Assembly (NCBI GenBank): GCA_026390735.1
Contig: JAPLFJ010000064.1
Span: 43,108-107,107, forward strand
Direction: 5' to 3'
DNA length: 64,000 nucleotides
From: Ignavibacteriota bacterium
GTDB lineage: Bacteria; Bacteroidota; Ignavibacteria; Tepidaquicellales; Tepidaquicellaceae
In this document: in pieces, positions 18,466-27,148 of the stretch
Numbering within the stretch: the stretch's first letter is position 1
How the letters are laid out: the number at the start of each line of letters is the position of its first letter
The notes under the pieces: generated by a model
Databases searched by the model: none
The model's input: the letters and a program-made list of their open reading frames with translations, nothing else
Told to the model about the DNA's origin: nothing
Program-made: the position numbers and the translations under genes

Positions 18466-19089
18466 ATGAAAGTAATAAAATATTTGTTGTCTCTTGCAGT
18501 TTTGTTTATGATTGTATCCTCTTTTAACGGATGTGGTTACAATTCTCTGGTCTCGTCGGAAGAAAATATCAAGTCCGCCTGGGCTCAGGTCGAAAATCAG
18601 TACCAGCGCCGCGCCGACCTTATTCCTAACCTTGTAAAAACAGTCGAGGGAGCTGCGGATTTTGAGAAAAGCGTGCTGACAGAAGTTACTGAAATGAGAA
18701 GCAAAGTCGGTCAGACAAAATTGAACGTCGATGACCTGAATGATCCTGAAAAATTCCAGCAGTATCAGCAGGCACAGGATAAACTTTCCTCTGCTTTGTC
18801 AAGATTGCTGGTAGTTACTGAAAATTATCCTTCTTTAAAAGCAAATGAGAGTTTTCTTCAGCTGCAGTCACAACTTGAAGGCACTGAAAACAGAATATCT
18901 GTAGAAAGAAAGAAGTTTAATGAAGCAGTCCAGGTTTTTAACACTTCTGTAAGAAGTTTTCCTACTGTGATTACGGCAAAGATGTTCGGGTTTAAAGAAA
19001 AACCATATTTCAAAGGTAAAGAAGGAAGTGAAAACGCTCCTGATGTTAACTTTGATTTCAAGAAAAAAGAAGATAAGAAGAATAAATAA
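18466..19089 (+). CDS. lemA: LemA family lipoprotein
   Basis: A 207-residue LemA-type protein. The N terminus is a lipoprotein signal ending FNGC (Cys23), and the mature part holds the LemA signature SAWAQVENQYQRRADLIPNL followed by VKTVEG and long amphipathic helices (LLVVTENYPSLKANESFLQL, GTENRISVERKKFNEAVQ, FNTSVRSFPTVITAKMFGF). LemA proteins are envelope-associated helical bundles of uncertain function that often pair with TPM-domain proteins; none is adjacent here. Many LemA proteins have an N-terminal membrane anchor, and here a lipid anchor seems likelier. The gene is 30 bases before the nucleotidyltransferase fusion, but the functional link is unclear. Confidence 0.93.
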   Translation: MKVIKYLLSLAVLFMIVSSFNGCGYNSLVSSEENIKSAWAQVENQYQRRADLIPNLVKTVEGAADFEKSVLTEVTEMRSKVGQTKLNVDDLNDPEKFQQYQQAQDKLSSALSRLLVVTENYPSLKANESFLQLQSQLEGTENRISVERKKFNEAVQVFNTSVRSFPTVITAKMFGFKEKPYFKGKEGSENAPDVNFDFKKKEDKKNK

Positions 19090-19119
19090 TCTTTATAAAT
19101 TTAATTTAACTGATATTAT

Positions 19120-21555
19120 ATGCAGGCAGTGATAATGGCTGGCGGGTTTGGTACAAGGCTTAGACCTCTTACTAACAATATGCCAAAACCAATGGTACCT
19201 ATCGTTAATATACCTATGCTTGAACACGTTATCACTCTTCTGAAAAAATATGACATAACAGATTTTGTTATGCTCCTGTACTATCAGCCAGAAATTATAA
19301 GACGCTATTTTGAGGATGGCTCCAGGTTTGGCGTAAACATTAAATATGTTCTTCCCGATAAGGATTATGGTACCGCGGGTGCTGTTAAACTGTCTGAAGA
19401 ATTTATAAATGATGATTTCCTCGTTATCAGCGGAGATGTTTTAACTGACTTTGACCTCGGTGCAATAAGCAGATTCCATAATGAGAAAAAGTCTGTTGCT
19501 ACTATATCACTCTACAGTTCCGAAAATCCTTTACAGTATGGAATAGTACTCACAAACAATGAAAACAAAATTGTAAGATTCCTTGAAAAGCCTTCTTCTT
19601 CTGAGGTCTTCTCAGATACTATAAATACAGGCATTTATTGTTTTGATAAATCTATATTTCAGTACATTCCCGAGGGTGAGAGTTTTGATTTCTCTAAAGA
19701 TTTGTTTCCGTACCTTCTGAACAATAATATTCCGCTCTATGGTTTTAAAAGTGAAGGCTACTGGCGTGATGTCGGTAACCTCGAAGAATATATCTACGCA
19801 AACCTTGACGTTCTTGAGGGAAAATTAAGTCATATTACTTTTAAAAATGTTGAGGGTAACTGTGTTAGTGATTCGGCTATTATTGAAGAGGGTGCAAAAG
19901 TAGAAAATTGTGTTATTGGAAACGAAGTCCTTATTGAAAGTAATGCAGAAGTAAAGAACTCTGTTATATGGAATAACGTAATTATTCATACCAATACAAA
20001 AATACTGTTCGATGTTATAGGAAAGAACTGTGAGGTCGGTGAAAACACAAGAATAAACGACTTTGTGTTTATAGGTGATAATTGTTTAATTGGTAAGAAT
20101 GTTTTTGTCAGTTCCAGTATTAAAATCTGGGATAAGAAAACTGTCGATAATAATGCTAAGGTTACACGGTCGATGATTCAGGAAGATACTTTTTTCAATG
20201 ATTTGTTTACCGATTCAAGGATTACAGGACTTTCAAACCTGCAGATTAATCCCGAGTTCGCGGCAAAACTCGGTTCAGTATATGGGGCGTTCATTGGCCA
20301 GAATAAGAGTATACTCGCAGGCCGCGATATCGATGATATATCAAACATGATTAAACGGTCAATCACCTCAGGCGTTCTGTCCGCAGGTGTTAATGTTTCG
20401 GATTTACAGGTAATTCCGATTCCTATCTTAAGACAGGAATTAAAAAGCGGTGGTCATTCAGGAGGCATCTTCGTTAGAAAATCACCCTTTGATCCGGGTT
20501 CAACTGATATTATTTTCCTCGATAAAGATGGTAAAGACTTATCGAGTAATAAAACAAAATCACTCGAACGTTCTTTCTTCAGCGAAGAATACCAGCGTGC
20601 AGATTTCTCAAACGTCGGTACTCTCAAATATCCTGAAAGAACCAATATGAAGTATAAAGAACACTTCATTGACTCACTTGATCTGGATGTGATAAGAAAA
20701 AGAAAATTTAAGATAGTTCTGGATTATTCACACGGAATTACTTCAACCATATTCCCGAATATACTCGGTGACTTTAACTGTGAGATGGTATCTCTTTCCG
20801 CTCACCTTGATAAAGAAAGAATCACGCGTGAAGAAAATGAATTTAAAAAATCATTCGAGAATTTCAGGTACGTTGTTAAGTCGCTGAATTTTGATATTGG
20901 ATTTATGATTGATGCAGGAGGTGAAAAACTCTGGCTTGCCACTCACGAGGGCAGAGTCCTTAACGATTACAGGTTCCTTGTCGTTGTTCTTAAGATGTTT
21001 TTAATGGCAACCCCGGGTGTTAAGAAAATTGCTGTTCCGGTTCAGGCCTCCCGCGAAGTTGATATTGTTGCGGATGAATACGGAGTAGAAGTTATCAGGG
21101 TCAAAGATTCCCATTACAGTATGATGACTGCCTGTAACGATAAAGAGGTAAGGTTCGTCGGCGGTACAAGAAGAGGTGTCTTCTTCCCTGATTTTATCTA
21201 TGCTACTGACGGGATGTATGCCATTGCAAAAATACTCGAAATGCTCGCGAAGATTAAAATGACGGTCGAGGATGTTGATAAACTTATACCGTCACTCGTT
21301 ATGGGGAAATTAAACATCCCATGTACACGGGAAGATAAAGGAAAGATTATGAGGATGTTTATGGAAGATACTATGGACTTTAAACAGCAGCTTGTCGACG
21401 GCGTTAAAGTATTCTTAAACGATTCCGATACCGTGCTTTGTATCCCCGATAAAACAAGGAACATCGTACATCTGAACGTTGAAACTGACTCAGAAGAAAG
21501 AACAAATGAACTGTTGAACCATTACAGAAACGTAATTCAAAAATACATAAGATAA
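19120..21555 (+). CDS. Sugar nucleotidyltransferase / phosphomannomutase-like fusion (mutase domain degenerate)
   Basis: An 811-residue three-part protein. Residues 1-235 are an NTP-transferase domain: AVIMAGGFGTRLRPLTNNMP with KPMVP, GTAGAV, VISGDVLTDFDL and INTGIYCFD. Residues 250-350 are left-handed beta-helix repeats (VIGNEVLIESNAEVKNSVIW). From about 370 to the end is an alpha-phosphohexomutase-like region. This fusion is usually annotated mannose-1-phosphate guanylyltransferase/phosphomannomutase. The mutase part has lost its catalytic signatures: the phosphoserine loop reads SGGHSGGIFVRKSPFDP instead of a TASHNP type, and the Mg loop reads MIDAGGEKLW instead of DGDxDR. The mutase part is therefore probably regulatory or structural. 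The expected product is GDP-mannose or a similar activated sugar for surface glycans. Confidence 0.87.
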   Translation: MQAVIMAGGFGTRLRPLTNNMPKPMVPIVNIPMLEHVITLLKKYDITDFVMLLYYQPEIIRRYFEDGSRFGVNIKYVLPDKDYGTAGAVKLSEEFINDDFLVISGDVLTDFDLGAISRFHNEKKSVATISLYSSENPLQYGIVLTNNENKIVRFLEKPSSSEVFSDTINTGIYCFDKSIFQYIPEGESFDFSKDLFPYLLNNNIPLYGFKSEGYWRDVGNLEEYIYANLDVLEGKLSHITFKNVEGNCVSDSAIIEEGAKVENCVIGNEVLIESNAEVKNSVIWNNVIIHTNTKILFDVIGKNCEVGENTRINDFVFIGDNCLIGKNVFVSSSIKIWDKKTVDNNAKVTRSMIQEDTFFNDLFTDSRITGLSNLQINPEFAAKLGSVYGAFIGQNKSILAGRDIDDISNMIKRSITSGVLSAGVNVSDLQVIPIPILRQELKSGGHSGGIFVRKSPFDPGSTDIIFLDKDGKDLSSNKTKSLERSFFSEEYQRADFSNVGTLKYPERTNMKYKEHFIDSLDLDVIRKRKFKIVLDYSHGITSTIFPNILGDFNCEMVSLSAHLDKERITREENEFKKSFENFRYVVKSLNFDIGFMIDAGGEKLWLATHEGRVLNDYRFLVVVLKMFLMATPGVKKIAVPVQASREVDIVADEYGVEVIRVKDSHYSMMTACNDKEVRFVGGTRRGVFFPDFIYATDGMYAIAKILEMLAKIKMTVEDVDKLIPSLVMGKLNIPCTREDKGKIMRMFMEDTMDFKQQLVDGVKVFLNDSDTVLCIPDKTRNIVHLNVETDSEERTNELLNHYRNVIQKYIR

Positions 21556-21579
21556 TTTTATAAAATTTAATTTTATTAA

Positions 21580-22050
21580 ATGAAAGTAAGCGATATACTG
21601 ACGGACAAGATTATTGAAATTAATCTGCCGGCAACGGACAAGAATGATGCCATTAACAAGATGATAGAACTGGCAAATAATTCAGGTAATATTACTAATC
21701 TTGAAGCTGTTAGAAAATGTGTCTTCGAAAGGGAAAAACTTGTTTCTACAGGAGTCGGTAAAGGCTTCGCAATCCCGCACGGTAAATCAGATGAGATTAA
21801 AGATATTGTCGCAGCATTTGCTGTTCTAAAAGACCCTATTGATTTCGATTCAATCGATGGTGAAGAAGTAAGGTTTATTTTCCTGCTTGTAGGTAAGGAC
21901 AGTATGCTGAATTTACACATAAAATTGTTAAGCAGAATTTCCAGACTGATGAATAAAGATGAATTCAGGGAAAAACTGCTGAAGTCTGAATCCAAAGAAG
22001 CCGCATTAAAGCTGTTCGTTGAAGAAGAGCAAAGCTATCTGGATATTTAA
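21580..22050 (+). CDS. ptsN: PTS fructose/nitrogen-type IIA domain protein
   Basis: A 156-residue stand-alone PTS EIIA of the mannitol/fructose/Ntr class. The phospho-accepting His is in GVGKGFAIPHGKSDEIK. FERE in the preceding helix and FIFLLVGKDSMLNLHIKLLS with its second conserved His complete the site. Stand-alone EIIA proteins of this type usually act in regulation (PtsN) rather than sugar uptake. No EI, HPr, EIIB or EIIC gene is near. It lies 24 bases after the nucleotidyltransferase fusion and is closed by a strong terminator. Confidence 0.9.
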   Translation: MKVSDILTDKIIEINLPATDKNDAINKMIELANNSGNITNLEAVRKCVFEREKLVSTGVGKGFAIPHGKSDEIKDIVAAFAVLKDPIDFDSIDGEEVRFIFLLVGKDSMLNLHIKLLSRISRLMNKDEFREKLLKSESKEAALKLFVEEEQSYLDI

Positions 22051-22061
22051 TCCGTTTTTGT

Positions 22062-22090
22062 AACAGCCGCATTTATATGCGGCTGTTTTT
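22062..22090 (+). terminator. Rho-independent terminator after EIIA
   Basis: A perfect 11-bp stem (22062-22072 with 22077-22087) with a 4-nt loop and a T-run. It lies between convergent genes, and the T-run is only on the + strand side. Confidence 0.9.
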
Positions 22091-22101
22091 ATTTAGAATA
22101 G

Positions 22102-22500
22102 TTATTTGGAGTGCTGTGCAAGTTCCATCAGTATCCCGTTCGTTGACTTCGGATGTAAGAATGCTATTAACATTCCCTCTGCACCTACCCTCGGTTGCTG
22201 GTCTATTAACTGAATCCCGTTTGATTTAAGCTCATCAAGTTTCGAAGCTACATCAGGAACTTCAAATGAACAGTGATGTATTCCCTCACCCTTCTTCTCT
22301 ACAAATTTTCCTATCGGTGATTCGGGTGAAGTCGCTTCAAGTAACTCAATGTCAAAATTCTCAAGCTTTATCTTTCTGACGTTGACTTTCTGCTCTGCTA
22401 CATATTCCATTTCTCCGGCTTTTATACCGAATATTTTTTCGAATAAAGGAACAGAAATTTCTAATGACTTAACGGCGATGCCAAGATGATCAAGTTTCAT
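22102..22500 (-). CDS. mce: Methylmalonyl-CoA epimerase
   Basis: A 132-residue vicinal-oxygen-chelate (VOC) protein that interconverts (R)- and (S)-methylmalonyl-CoA in propionate metabolism. It opens KLDHLGIAVKSLE with the metal His5, has GEGIHHCSFEVPDV with the second metal His, and ends SINGILMEL-like (STNGILMELAQ) with the metal Glu. These three ligands and the length match the family. No methylmalonyl-CoA mutase or carboxylase is in the window, so it stands alone here. Other VOC enzymes share the fold, but the overall pattern fits the epimerase best. Confidence 0.92.
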   Translation of the reverse strand: MKLDHLGIAVKSLEISVPLFEKIFGIKAGEMEYVAEQKVNVRKIKLENFDIELLEATSPESPIGKFVEKKGEGIHHCSFEVPDVASKLDELKSNGIQLIDQQPRVGAEGMLIAFLHPKSTNGILMELAQHSK

Positions 22501-22894
22501 AATGTATTATGGCCTTTAATGGTTTTGAAATATCATAAATTACTAATATTATGTGCCTTAATAAATTCTAAAATATGTCTCCGGTAACATTTTATGTTGT
22601 TATACATATATTAGTCCCGTAGGGATGCTATATCAATAGCAAAATCGTTTATATATCTCAAAGTCCCGTAGGGAAGACATATCAATAGCCGTAGGGATGA
22701 CAATCAATAGCAATTAATTCAATCCATAAAGCCCATTACGCTCTTAAAATAATAACTTTTTTGGTTTGATTGTTTAATATATAATTGCTTTTTTTGAATG
22801 AATTAATTACTCATTTTATGAATAATTATTCGTCCCGGTTAAAACTAATTATTACGGTTAATAACATTATTTTATTAAATTAAAATTATTATAA
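22501..22894. other. Divergent spacer with a CCCGTAGGGA-type repeat cluster
   Basis: Nearly 400 bases between mce and the phosphate-uptake genes. The middle holds three copies of a dispersed repeat (listed separately). The rest is very AT-rich and should hold the promoters of both flanking units. No gene or tRNA is seen. Confidence 0.6.
22613..22711. repeat. Three tandem copies of a CCCGTAGGGA...ATCAATAGC repeat
   Basis: Units at 22613-22640, 22662-22689 and 22689-22711 share AGTCCCGTAGGGA, a variable few bases, and ATATCAATAGC; the third lacks its first five bases. Each unit carries the short palindrome TCCCGTAGGGA. I recall similar elements between genes in many Bacteroidota genomes, where their role is unknown. 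Confidence 0.85.
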
Positions 22895-23518
22895 ATGTTT
22901 AAAAGTTTTTTACCAAAACAGCCTAAGTTTTTCGAACTTTTACTTACCATTACAGAACACTCTTTTGAGGCCGCTAAGATTTTAAATGAGATTGTTAACA
23001 CACCTGAAAACATTGAAGAACTTGCCTCTCATATTCATATGATTGAAAACAAGTGCGATGAGATTACTCACAGTGTTAAAAACGAACTTAATGAAACTTT
23101 CATTACTCCTATCGACCGTGAGGATATCTTTGCAATCACCAATGCCCTCGATGACGTTGTTGACGGCATTGACAGAGTCTCTACAAAGATGAGACTGTAT
23201 AAGATTAAATCACCTTTGAAGTTCGGACCGCAGCTTGCAGAAATCTTAAAGTCCCAGACTGAACTTCTCGTTGTAGCCGTTAAGTTAATGAATGCTAATA
23301 ATTATAAGGATACTCTCGATAAACTCGTCACTATCAGGAATCTTGAAACCGAGGGTGATGTGGTTTTCAGGGACTCTATCACTTATCTCTTCGATAACGA
23401 AAAAGACGTTATTGAATTAATTAAAAAGAAAGAAGTTCTTGAAAATTTTGAAAAGGCTGTCGATAAATGCCAGACTGCAACACTTGCTATTGAAGGTGCA
23501 TTAATTAAAAATATGTAA
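22895..23518 (+). CDS. DUF47 (PhoU-like) family regulator of phosphate transport
   Basis: A 207-residue all-helical PhoU-like protein of the DUF47/YkaA family. It begins KSFLPKQPKFFELLLTITEH and includes IHMIENKCDEITHSVKNELN and TFITPIDREDIFAITNALDD, with the family's acidic E-x3-D-style metal-binding repeats. The stop is followed after two bases by the start of a PiT phosphate permease. DUF47-PiT pairs are widespread and the DUF47 member is thought to modulate the permease. It is cytoplasmic; no signal peptide is present. Confidence 0.93.
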   Translation: MFKSFLPKQPKFFELLLTITEHSFEAAKILNEIVNTPENIEELASHIHMIENKCDEITHSVKNELNETFITPIDREDIFAITNALDDVVDGIDRVSTKMRLYKIKSPLKFGPQLAEILKSQTELLVVAVKLMNANNYKDTLDKLVTIRNLETEGDVVFRDSITYLFDNEKDVIELIKKKEVLENFEKAVDKCQTATLAIEGALIKNM

Positions 23519-23520
23519 TC

Positions 23521-24510
23521 ATGCTTGAAATTGTACTTGTCGTAATTTTTATCGCTCTGGTTTTTGATTTCTTAAACGGATTTCACGATTCCGCAAACTC
23601 AATTGCAACTATCGTTTCCACTCAGGTCCTGACTCCGCAGAAAGCTGTCCTGTTCGCTGCATTTTTTAATTTTATTGCGGCTTTTACTTTTGATGTCGCC
23701 GTCGCTAAAACTATCGGTTCAGGCCTAGTGAAAATCGGCGAAATTGATGCCTGGGTTCTTACCGCAGGTCTGCTCGGAGCAATTTTCTGGAATTTGTTTA
23801 CGTGGTACCTTGGACTGCCCGTTAGTTCTTCACACGCGTTAATAGGTGGATACGGCGGAGCAGCGGTCGCAAAACTCGGCTGGGGTGTGCTCATCCTTCC
23901 GGGCTGGTATAAAGTCATCGGGTTTATGTTTCTTGCTCCCATTATAGGTCTTGTGCTCGGTGCTTTTAATATGTTCGTTACTACGTGGATTGTCAGGAAT
24001 ATGAAGCCGCGGAAAGTGGATAAGGTTTTCAGAAAACTTCAACTCGTTTCTGCCGGTTTCTACAGTTTTGGACACGGAACGAACGATGCCCAGAAAACTA
24101 TGGGTATTATAGCAGGTATTCTTGTCTCTTCAAAATTTATAGAGTCGTTCTACGTTCCGTTCTATGTCGTCATTCTTTGCCACGCGGCAATTGCCCTCGG
24201 TACTATGTACGGCGGCTGGCGTATCGTTAAAACGATGGGTATGAAAATCACTAAACTGAAACCAATCGGCGGATTCTGTGCTGAGTTTGCTGGCGCTACT
24301 ACTCTGCTCGGTACTGCGCTTCTTGGTGTTCCCGTCAGTACTACGCAGACTATCACCTGCGCAATCGTCGGCGTTGGAAGTCTTCAGCGGCTATCGGCTG
24401 TAAGATGGGGTGTTGCAGGAAAAATCGTCTGGGCATGGTTCCTCACTATACCTTTGTCAATGCTCTCAGGAGCAATATTCTACTGGCTTGTTTCATTGTT
24501 AGTGAAATAA
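23521..24510 (+). CDS. pit: PiT family inorganic phosphate transporter
   Basis: A 329-residue inner-membrane permease for low-affinity phosphate (often metal-phosphate) uptake. The two inverted PiT signatures are visible: FDFLNGFHDSANSIATIVST near the N terminus and FYSFGHGTNDAQKTMGIIAG in the second half. LPVSSSHALIGGYGGAA and GVPVSTTQTITCAIVGVG are the conserved re-entrant regions. About ten hydrophobic segments are present. The length is at the short end for PiT proteins because the central cytoplasmic loop is minimal (RNMKPRKVDKVFRKL). It is co-transcribed with the DUF47 gene two bases upstream. Confidence 0.95.
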   Translation: MLEIVLVVIFIALVFDFLNGFHDSANSIATIVSTQVLTPQKAVLFAAFFNFIAAFTFDVAVAKTIGSGLVKIGEIDAWVLTAGLLGAIFWNLFTWYLGLPVSSSHALIGGYGGAAVAKLGWGVLILPGWYKVIGFMFLAPIIGLVLGAFNMFVTTWIVRNMKPRKVDKVFRKLQLVSAGFYSFGHGTNDAQKTMGIIAGILVSSKFIESFYVPFYVVILCHAAIALGTMYGGWRIVKTMGMKITKLKPIGGFCAEFAGATTLLGTALLGVPVSTTQTITCAIVGVGSLQRLSAVRWGVAGKIVWAWFLTIPLSMLSGAIFYWLVSLLVK

Positions 24511-24553
24511 TTATATGAGCTTTTATCTTTTCACAGACTTGTTATTTTAACCT

Positions 24554-25378
24554 ATGGAAAAAGTAGTTTTAATAACAGGAGCAAATTCTGGGGTCGGCAG
24601 GTCGCTTGCTCTCCTGTCTGCATCAAAGGGCTCTTCTGTCGTTATGGTATGCCGTAACAGGGAAAGAGGGGAAAAAGCAAAAGAAGATATCATTCGCCTT
24701 TCAGGAAATAATTCTGTTCATTTAATAATAGCAGACTTGTCTTCTCTCGATTCAGTTAAAAATGCTGCTAAAGAATTTAAGTCGGGATTTAATAACCTGA
24801 ATGTTCTTGTTAATAATGCTGGTATAAACCTCCCGTCCCTGGAAATTACTTCTGACGGGTACGAAAAAGTGTTTGCTACAAACCATCTTGCGTATTTTTA
24901 CCTCACTTCACTGCTTCTTGGTGTTTTAAAGTCTTCCGCACCTTCGCGGATTATAAACGTTTCTTCAAATGCTCAGTCTGCTATCAATATAAATGATCTT
25001 ATGAGCGAAAAGAAATATTACCAGTATAAAGCCTACGGACGTTCTAAAATGGCAAATGTTCTCTTCACTTATGAACTTGCAGAAAGATTAAAAGGTACCG
25101 GTGTTACTGTAAACGCAGTTCATCCCGGAGTGGTTAAAACAAACATATACGAAACCGTACACGGCTTCCCCCGCTTTCTTATCGGCTTGATGATGCCTTT
25201 CTTTATGTCTCCCGGTAAATCTGCTGAATATATTATGCCCTTGATGTATTCTGATGAATTTAATAATGTAACAGGAAAGTACTTTTATAAAACCGTGGAA
25301 ACACAAACAAAGAAGGGTTCGTATGACGTTGATTTAAGAAAGAAACTGTGGGAGGTAAGTGAAAACCTTGTTAAGTAA
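24554..25378 (+). CDS. Short-chain dehydrogenase/reductase (retinol-dehydrogenase-like)
   Basis: A 274-residue classical SDR. The NAD(P)-binding motif is VLITGANSGVGRSLALLSAS, followed by VVMVCRNRERG (the Arg suggests NADPH), NVLVNNAGI, INVSSNAQS and the catalytic YGRSKMANVLF (Tyr and Lys). VNAVHPGVVKTNI is the usual PG motif. The overall pattern resembles retinol dehydrogenase/WW-domain oxidoreductase relatives, whose bacterial substrates are mostly unknown. The 3' end runs into the 5' region of the META lipoprotein gene. Confidence 0.88.
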   Translation: MEKVVLITGANSGVGRSLALLSASKGSSVVMVCRNRERGEKAKEDIIRLSGNNSVHLIIADLSSLDSVKNAAKEFKSGFNNLNVLVNNAGINLPSLEITSDGYEKVFATNHLAYFYLTSLLLGVLKSSAPSRIINVSSNAQSAININDLMSEKKYYQYKAYGRSKMANVLFTYELAERLKGTGVTVNAVHPGVVKTNIYETVHGFPRFLIGLMMPFFMSPGKSAEYIMPLMYSDEFNNVTGKYFYKTVETQTKKGSYDVDLRKKLWEVSENLVK

Positions 25379-25388
25379 AATTAAATTA

Positions 25389-26177
25389 ATGTGTATGTAT
25401 AAGAAATTATTCGTAATATTGCTGGCGTTTATTGTTGCGGGATGCGGCGCTCATAAACCTGCTGATAAAAACGTGGAACACCGTGAACCTGTTAACTACG
25501 ACGGCAAAAGGACTATGGGTATATATCTTTTCGCTTCAGGTAATGAACCTTTCTGGATGATTGATATGAACTCAGATGACTCAGCAAAGGTGTATATACT
25601 CTCTAATAATTATTCGGCTAAGTTTAAAACTCCGGAACCTGTTATAGATTCGGTCACAAAATCCATAAATTACAATTTCGGTTCAGGTATCTCGCTTGTT
25701 CTGAAAAAGGAAAAATGTACTGATAATATGAGCGGAGAGATTAATGATTTTACTGCTTCATTTAACATTCAGGAAAAAATCTATAAGGGATGCGGTAAGT
25801 TTCTTATCGCAACAAGAAATCCTTTACTGAGTAACTCTACTCTCAGGTTGAACGATATATGGGCCTTGAGAAAAATCAGCGGAAAAACTATAGTGCCCTC
25901 TGATTTTAAATCAGGCGTGCCTGTTCTTGAACTTCATCTTAACGATGGCAGATTCTTCGGAAACACTGATTGTAACACAATCTCTGGAAGTCTTAATGTT
26001 GGTGATGCTTACATTACTTTCTCTGATTTTACTTCAACCAAAAAATTCTGTGATGGGGTTTTTGAACCTCAGTACCTGCAGGCACTTAAGTCAGTCGATT
26101 CGTGGACACTCGATAAAATGCTTCTGATTCTTAAAAACAAAGGGGCAGAAGTTCTCGTCTTCCAAAAGGTCGACTGA
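25389..26177 (+). CDS. Lipoprotein with GNEPFW (COG3650-like) and META domains
   Basis: Starts at ATG 25389 or 25395 are preferred, giving a short basic n-region (CMYKK), a hydrophobic core and the lipobox VAGC. A frame-open GTG at 25359 would overlap the SDR gene and put ten residues before the signal, which is less likely. After the lipid Cys, residues 30-150 hold an ASGNEPFWMIDM motif seen in COG3650-type envelope proteins. A META (HslJ-like) domain follows: DIWALRKISGK, LHLNDGRFFGNTDCNTISGS, FTSTKKFC and the closing LLILKN. HslJ-like proteins are linked to stress or antibiotic resistance. The order matches fused periplasmic META lipoproteins in other bacteria; the function here is inferred only. 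Confidence 0.8.
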   Translation: MCMYKKLFVILLAFIVAGCGAHKPADKNVEHREPVNYDGKRTMGIYLFASGNEPFWMIDMNSDDSAKVYILSNNYSAKFKTPEPVIDSVTKSINYNFGSGISLVLKKEKCTDNMSGEINDFTASFNIQEKIYKGCGKFLIATRNPLLSNSTLRLNDIWALRKISGKTIVPSDFKSGVPVLELHLNDGRFFGNTDCNTISGSLNVGDAYITFSDFTSTKKFCDGVFEPQYLQALKSVDSWTLDKMLLILKNKGAEVLVFQKVD

Positions 26178-26246
26178 GGTATTTGGGATTTATTTGTATA
26201 TCAACATTGTAACCGGTATTTTTTATATTTATATAAATTATAACAT

Positions 26247-27092
26247 ATGAAGAAATTTATATTACTTTGTTTCATTTTTGCTATTCTCTTTGTGTCAGCT
26301 AAAGCTCAGGTTACAGGAAATAATATCTACGATAATGCATACAGGAATTATACTGCAGGTAATTTTGAAGATGCAATCAGGTATTATACTGAATTTATTA
26401 ATTCTAACACAACCAACGATAAGGCTGTCTACGAACGGGGTATGTGCTATGAATCTATCCGCCGTTTTGATGATGCAATCAGAGATTATAACACTGCCGT
26501 TAATCTGAAACCGTTTTTCTCTTTATACTATATCTGCCGTGGTTATATTTACATTAAGACTGGTATTCCGCAGAATGCATTAAGCGATTTTACTTTTGCT
26601 ATTCAGAATGATCCGTCTAATCCAGAAGCATACTGGGGAAGAGTGAATGCGTACCTTGACCTCGATAAGTATGATTTTGCACTCAGGGATATTAACTCGG
26701 CTATTAATCTGAAAACAGATAATGCACTGTATTATTACATCAGGGCAGCTGTTTACTCTAAGTTGAACGATACAGCAAAATTCTATGATGATATTGAAAG
26801 GATTGTATTTAATTACCCGAGCAGTTTTTTCTCAAATTATAAATCCCAGACTGTCGTTCTGATTCTGGATAATATTGTTAACAATATTTCAAGACTTACT
26901 TTCGATATTCAGAATGACCCGGAAAGCAGTATCCTCTATTTCAGAAGGGGATTTAACTTCTACGTTTATAGGAAATTCAACCTCGCTATAGAAGATTTTT
27001 CAAGCGCAGTTAAATTATCGCCCGATATAAATTCGCGGCTTATTATGCTCTCAGCAAAACTTGTGGATAATTGCAGAGTATTCTCTAATTAA
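26247..27092 (+). CDS. Exported TPR-repeat protein
   Basis: A 281-residue protein with a Sec signal (KKFILLCFIFAILFVSAKAQ) followed by about six tetratricopeptide repeats, for example NYTAGNFEDAIRYYTEFI, ESIRRFDDAIRDYNTAVNL, GIPQNALSDFTFAIQ, DKYDFALRDINSAINL and RKFNLAIEDFSSAVKL. The repeats form a periplasmic protein-binding scaffold; the partner is unknown. The gene stands alone with a bidirectional terminator after it. Confidence 0.9.
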   Translation: MKKFILLCFIFAILFVSAKAQVTGNNIYDNAYRNYTAGNFEDAIRYYTEFINSNTTNDKAVYERGMCYESIRRFDDAIRDYNTAVNLKPFFSLYYICRGYIYIKTGIPQNALSDFTFAIQNDPSNPEAYWGRVNAYLDLDKYDFALRDINSAINLKTDNALYYYIRAAVYSKLNDTAKFYDDIERIVFNYPSSFFSNYKSQTVVLILDNIVNNISRLTFDIQNDPESSILYFRRGFNFYVYRKFNLAIEDFSSAVKLSPDINSRLIMLSAKLVDNCRVFSN

Positions 27093-27100
27093 TAAAACAA

Positions 27101-27127
27101 AAAAAGCCGTCTTAGACGGCTTTTTTT
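27101..27127. terminator. Bidirectional Rho-independent terminator
   Basis: An 11-bp stem (27101-27111 with 27115-27125) with loop TTA. An A-run lies on the left and a T-run on the right, so it can stop both the TPR gene on the + strand and the DUF1573 operon on the minus strand. Confidence 0.92.
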
Positions 27128-27148
27128 CCTGACCTTTTATATTCTCTT

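Noticed and set aside
22613..22711. CRISPR-like array
   Set aside because: Only three irregular units, unequal spacing of 49 and 27 bases, no unique spacers of constant length and no cas genes.
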